This document shows positions 61,357 to 64,000 of a stretch of DNA of 64,000 nt, in pieces. Position 1 is the first letter of the stretch, and each line of letters starts with the position of its first letter. Under the pieces are notes generated by a model. The model ran no database searches and was not told where the DNA came from. It saw only the letters and a program-made list of their open reading frames with translations. Source of the stretch: Daejeonella sp. GTDB taxonomy: Bacteria > Bacteroidota > Bacteroidia > Sphingobacteriales > Sphingobacteriaceae. The DNA lies in contig NZ_JAUYSS010000046.1 in assembly GCF_030695525.1 (NCBI RefSeq), forward strand, positions 38,295 through 102,294, written 5' to 3'. The position numbers and the translations under genes were made by a program.

Positions 61357-62487
61357 ATGCAAAAACTCTTTATTATTGTTCTTTTTAGCCTTATCCCGAC
61401 TCTTTTGATGGCTCAGAATTCCCTGCGGCCCAGAGAAATGGGATTGAAGATCGGAGTTTTGCCGGCAGGCGCATTGAATGCTATAACAGATGTTCCCGGT
61501 GTTAAGGTTGGGCATAAAACCCTGATCATCGGAGAGTCAGTTCGTACAGGGGTGACTGCGATTCTTCCTCATGATGGAAATCTTTTTCAGTCCAAAGTCC
61601 CTGCGGCTGTATTTGCAGGAAATGGTTTCGGAAAACTGAGCGGAACTACCCAGATTGATGAACTGGGTACTTTGGAAAGTCCGATTATACTAACCAATAC
61701 CCTCAATGTTGCCGAGGGTATTCAGGCTGTGATTGAATATACACTTTCACAGAAAGGCAATGAAATGGTACAGTCTGTAAATGCCGTGGTAGGAGAAACC
61801 AATGATGGTAATTTAAATGATATTCGTGGCCGTCATGTAAAAAAGGAAGATGTACTATATTCCATTCAATCTGCTTCAGCTGGTCCTGTTTCTGAAGGGA
61901 ATGTTGGCGCAGGAACAGGCACGGTATGTTTCGGATATAAAGGTGGAATAGGTACATCCTCAAGAAAATTACCTCAGAGTCTTGGAGGATATACAGTAGG
62001 TGTACTCGTTCAAACAAATTTTGGAGGGGTCTTGCAGATTGGCGGAGTTCCGGTGGGAGAGGAATTGGGAATGTTCTCATTCAGTGATAAATTGCTGAAT
62101 AATGTGGATGGTTCCTGTATGATTGTTGTGGCAACAGATGCACCCCTGGATTCGAGAAATCTGGAACGTTTAGCTAAGCGGGCCTTCATGGGAATGGCCA
62201 AGTCGGGAGGGATTGCATCGAACGGAAGCGGCGATTATGTGATCGCTTTTTCTACTGCCGAAACTCTGCGTGTTCCTCATCAGCCTGCCCAGCCTGTAAT
62301 TCAGTCAGGATATCTGCATAATGATTTTACCTCACAGTTATTCATGGCGGCTATCGAAGCAACGGAAGAGGCTGTTATTAATTCCCTTTTTGCTGCTAAG
62401 ACTAGCACAGGAAATAATGGGCGTAAGATCGAATCCCTTCCCCTGAATAAAGTGATTCCGATACTTAAAAAATACAATAGACTATAA
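61357..62487 (+). CDS. P1 family peptidase (DmpA-like aminopeptidase)
   Basis: A protein of about 376 residues from the start at 61357 (MQKLFIIVLFSLIPT), which begins a signal peptide ending LLMAQ; the earlier ATG at 61339 adds six residues. The DmpA/BapA fold is shown by AITDVPGVKVGHKTLI, then ASNGSGDYVIAFST: the Ser following Gly is the self-cleavage nucleophile in the P1 family. These enzymes act on small peptides, including D-amino acid and beta-peptide substrates. Next gene starts one base after its stop. Confidence 0.87.
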   Translation: MQKLFIIVLFSLIPTLLMAQNSLRPREMGLKIGVLPAGALNAITDVPGVKVGHKTLIIGESVRTGVTAILPHDGNLFQSKVPAAVFAGNGFGKLSGTTQIDELGTLESPIILTNTLNVAEGIQAVIEYTLSQKGNEMVQSVNAVVGETNDGNLNDIRGRHVKKEDVLYSIQSASAGPVSEGNVGAGTGTVCFGYKGGIGTSSRKLPQSLGGYTVGVLVQTNFGGVLQIGGVPVGEELGMFSFSDKLLNNVDGSCMIVVATDAPLDSRNLERLAKRAFMGMAKSGGIASNGSGDYVIAFSTAETLRVPHQPAQPVIQSGYLHNDFTSQLFMAAIEATEEAVINSLFAAKTSTGNNGRKIESLPLNKVIPILKKYNRL

Positions 62488-62488
62488 A

Positions 62489-63316
62489 ATGAGTAAATTA
62501 TTCGTTTGGGTAAATGATTCTTTGATTCCTTCTGATGAAGCGAACGTAAATATTGCCGACCTCGCAGTACAGAGAGGCTACGGAATCTTTGATTTTTTTA
62601 AGACCATAGATGGAAAACCTGTTTTTCTTGAAGATCATTTGGATCGTTTATTCCGATCTGCTGTACTGATGCGGCTTGAGCTTAAGCAAAGCCGTGATGA
62701 AATAAAAGTCAGGATCAAAAGGCTCATTGAAAGGAATAACCTGAATGATTCAGGTATAAAAGTTATTCTTACAGGTGGTTTTTCTTCTGATGGATTCAAT
62801 ATCGCAGAACCAAACCTGATCATTAGCCAGCAGGCTTTTCAAATCCCGCGATCAATGTCAGAGAAAGGCATCAGTATCCTGACCCATGAATATCAGCGGC
62901 AGTTTTCGGATGCTAAAACGCTGGATTATCTTCAGGCCATCTGGCTGCAGCCTATCCTGAAGGAGAAAAAGGCAGATGATGTATTGTATTATTCCGATGG
63001 AATGATTCGTGAATGCCCGCGGGCGAACATATTTATTGTTACAAAGGACCAAAAAGTACTTACTCCCGAATCAGGGATGTTAAAAGGGGTTACAAGAAAG
63101 CAGGTACTTGAAATCTCAGCAGACGCTTATGAAACTGAAACCCGGGATATTAGCATGGAAGAGTTTAGAAATGCCAAAGAAGTTTTTATTACCAGTACTA
63201 CTAAAAATATTCTGCCGGTGGTTCAGGTAGATGGACATGTAATAGCTGATGGGAAGCCGGGGGAAGTGAGCCGGGCTTTGGCTTTGGAATACAACAGGAT
63301 TATTTACCCATCCTGA
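62489..63316 (+). CDS. class IV aminotransferase (D-amino acid transaminase-like)
   Basis: A 275-residue PLP enzyme of fold type IV. The N-terminal SDEANVNIADLAVQRGYGIF is typical; the PLP lysine lies in FSDAKTLDYLQAI, and the C-terminal phosphate-binding segment is VFITSTTKNILPV. It is close to D-alanine/branched-chain/4-amino-4-deoxychorismate lyase sequences, and the exact substrate is unclear. The gene is adjacent (one base) to the P1 peptidase, so D-amino acids released from peptides are a natural substrate guess. Confidence 0.87.
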   Translation: MSKLFVWVNDSLIPSDEANVNIADLAVQRGYGIFDFFKTIDGKPVFLEDHLDRLFRSAVLMRLELKQSRDEIKVRIKRLIERNNLNDSGIKVILTGGFSSDGFNIAEPNLIISQQAFQIPRSMSEKGISILTHEYQRQFSDAKTLDYLQAIWLQPILKEKKADDVLYYSDGMIRECPRANIFIVTKDQKVLTPESGMLKGVTRKQVLEISADAYETETRDISMEEFRNAKEVFITSTTKNILPVVQVDGHVIADGKPGEVSRALALEYNRIIYPS

Positions 63317-63326
63317 TTTAAATTGA

Positions 63327-63366
63327 TCAGAAAAGGGATTAAACAATATTGCCTTCCCTTTTCTGA
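63327..63366. terminator. bidirectional terminator-like inverted repeat
   Basis: TCAGAAAAGGGA at 63327-63338 pairs perfectly with TCCCTTTTCTGA at 63355-63366 across a 16-base loop. It lies between the convergent aminotransferase and YhcH genes. Confidence 0.7.
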
Positions 63367-63369
63367 CTA

Positions 63370-63819
63370 TTATAATCTGACCTTTACGATCAATTTTTTG
63401 ATTATTCCATCAGCAATCATAGGTGCATGTACATCTTCAGGAAAGAAGATTGCAAATTGATTGTCTGTTAACTCGAAATAGGTGTCGGGTGTATCGTTGT
63501 AAAACAAAACATCCTTTTCAGAATTGTATTCACCTTTAAGCGATTTACAGCTATTGCGTGGTTTCCAACCCAGTTTTTCCTTCCCACTAATGCAAAGCTG
63601 AATGTCAATATTCTTATTATGACATTCAAATTTAGCGATAGACTCTTCTGCTGTCATTCCTTCTTTTTCTACCACTACATAATTTAAGCCTTCGCTGATC
63701 TCGTATTTTCCAGCTTCAACCTGTTTCAGGTCAATTGAATTTAAAAATTCAAATGCTTTTGCAAAGAGAGGATGCACGGAGGTGTATTTTCCAGCGTTTT
63801 CAAGGGTATCTATAATCAT
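63370..63819 (-). CDS. YhcH/YjgK/YiaL family protein
   Basis: A 149-residue protein of the DUF386/EbgC fold family. The block of His/Glu/Asp residues IDIQLCISGKEKLGW and FFPEDVHAPMIADG, with HxxxN-like metal pattern, matches YhcH-type sugar-binding or sugar-isomerase-like proteins. Members are linked to sialic acid or other sugar-acid catabolism but their reactions are not established. It is convergent to the aminotransferase gene. Confidence 0.85.
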   Translation of the reverse strand: MIIDTLENAGKYTSVHPLFAKAFEFLNSIDLKQVEAGKYEISEGLNYVVVEKEGMTAEESIAKFECHNKNIDIQLCISGKEKLGWKPRNSCKSLKGEYNSEKDVLFYNDTPDTYFELTDNQFAIFFPEDVHAPMIADGIIKKLIVKVRL

Positions 63820-63850
63820 GGTCTTTCTATTTATTAATTTCTGAATATTA

Positions 63851-63879
63851 AAAATCCGCCAGGAACGCTGGCGGATTTT
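63851..63879. terminator. Rho-independent terminator (both strands)
   Basis: AAAATCCGCCAG and CTGGCGGATTTT pair perfectly over 12 bases with a 5-base loop. It follows the stop codon of the partial gene at 63897 on the minus strand and precedes YhcH on the same strand. Confidence 0.85.
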
Positions 63880-63896
63880 CTGATAAATATTATTCT

Positions 63897-64000
63897 TTAA
63901 CGCTGAACACGTCCTGAACCATCACCACCTACCAGATCTTTAACTTCTGATAAAGTTGCATGATTTAAGTCGCCCGGAATAGTATGTTTAATCGCAGAAG
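63897..64000 (-). CDS. C-terminal fragment of a protein cut by the window edge
   Basis: On the minus strand the last 33 residues are open and end GGDGSGRVQR before a TAA at 63897. The sequence SAIKHTIPGDLNHATLSEVK precedes this. I do not recognise the family. The frame continues beyond the window. Confidence 0.6.
   Translation of the reverse strand, partial: SAIKHTIPGDLNHATLSEVKDLVGGDGSGRVQR

Noticed and set aside
1..64000. CRISPR arrays, rRNA, tRNA genes, intact insertion sequences or a prophage
   Set aside because: No spaced identical repeats, no conserved RNA gene cores and no transposase or integrase were seen by reading; only REP-like repeats and the ORF6N remnant suggest past mobile elements.

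Overview
The window looks like chromosomal DNA of a Bacteroidota member, most likely Sphingobacteriaceae (Pedobacter/Mucilaginibacter-like). Supporting signs are the fused CcoN-CcoO oxidase subunit, many lipoproteins with short Bacteroidota-style signal peptides, weak or absent Shine-Dalgarno sequences, and several TAnnTTTG promoter elements of the Bacteroidota type. Base composition is moderately AT-rich. The assignment comes from gene content only; there is no rRNA or tRNA in the window.

Layout. 1-6.7 kb: end of a nos operon (nosF, nosY), a hemerythrin protein and a truncated hemoglobin, a fasciclin lipoprotein, a large uncharacterised protein and a fungal-type prephenate dehydrogenase. 6.7-9 kb: glycerol kinase and glycerol facilitator. 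9.1-16.5 kb: a micro-oxic block with a FixL-like heme-PAS kinase, a response regulator fused to a CRP/FNR DNA-binding protein, D-lactate dehydrogenase, HemN-like radical SAM enzyme, and the cbb3 accessory genes safE-like, fixH and ccoG. 16.8-22.4 kb: a standalone PEP-synthase ATP-binding domain, a LOG protein, YceI, an L,D-transpeptidase and small proteins. 22.5-31 kb: ccoP, ccoQ, ccoNO, ccoS, ccoI and a P2-type ATPase. 31-39.8 kb: universal stress protein, PQQ dehydrogenase, glutamate dehydrogenase, Rnk-like factor, MgtC/DUF4010 protein, YbhB and a DODA-type dioxygenase.

40.1-46.9 kb is a complete non-phosphorylating L-fucose oxidation operon: permease, mutarotase, UxaA-type dehydratase, dehydrogenase, FAH hydrolase, lactonase, fucose dehydrogenase. 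47.4-51.1 kb is an AT-rich stretch with a PAS kinase and small stress-like or membrane proteins. 51.2-63.8 kb is an envelope/polysaccharide block: ApbE, secreted Gfo/Idh, two GH18 enzymes, class A beta-lactamase-like hydrolase, M14 peptidase, amidase, PBP4, P1-family (DmpA-like) peptidase, class IV aminotransferase and YhcH.

The unifying theme of the first 39 kb is oxygen limitation. Eight intergenic sites fit TGAY-N4-RTCA, an FNR-like operator. They lie before fasciclin, the 595-residue unknown, ldhA, ccoG, ccoN, ccoI, the universal stress gene and the DODA gene. The receiver-CRP fusion carries the FNR-type E-xx-SR recognition motif and sits beside a kinase with the FixL heme-histidine motif, so it is the natural candidate for reading these sites (inference). 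The most novel item I see is a pair of paralogous 49-residue small proteins (21851-22000 and 35956-36105). They align without gaps, differ mainly at third codon positions over the conserved C-terminus, and are each followed immediately by a GC-rich hairpin.
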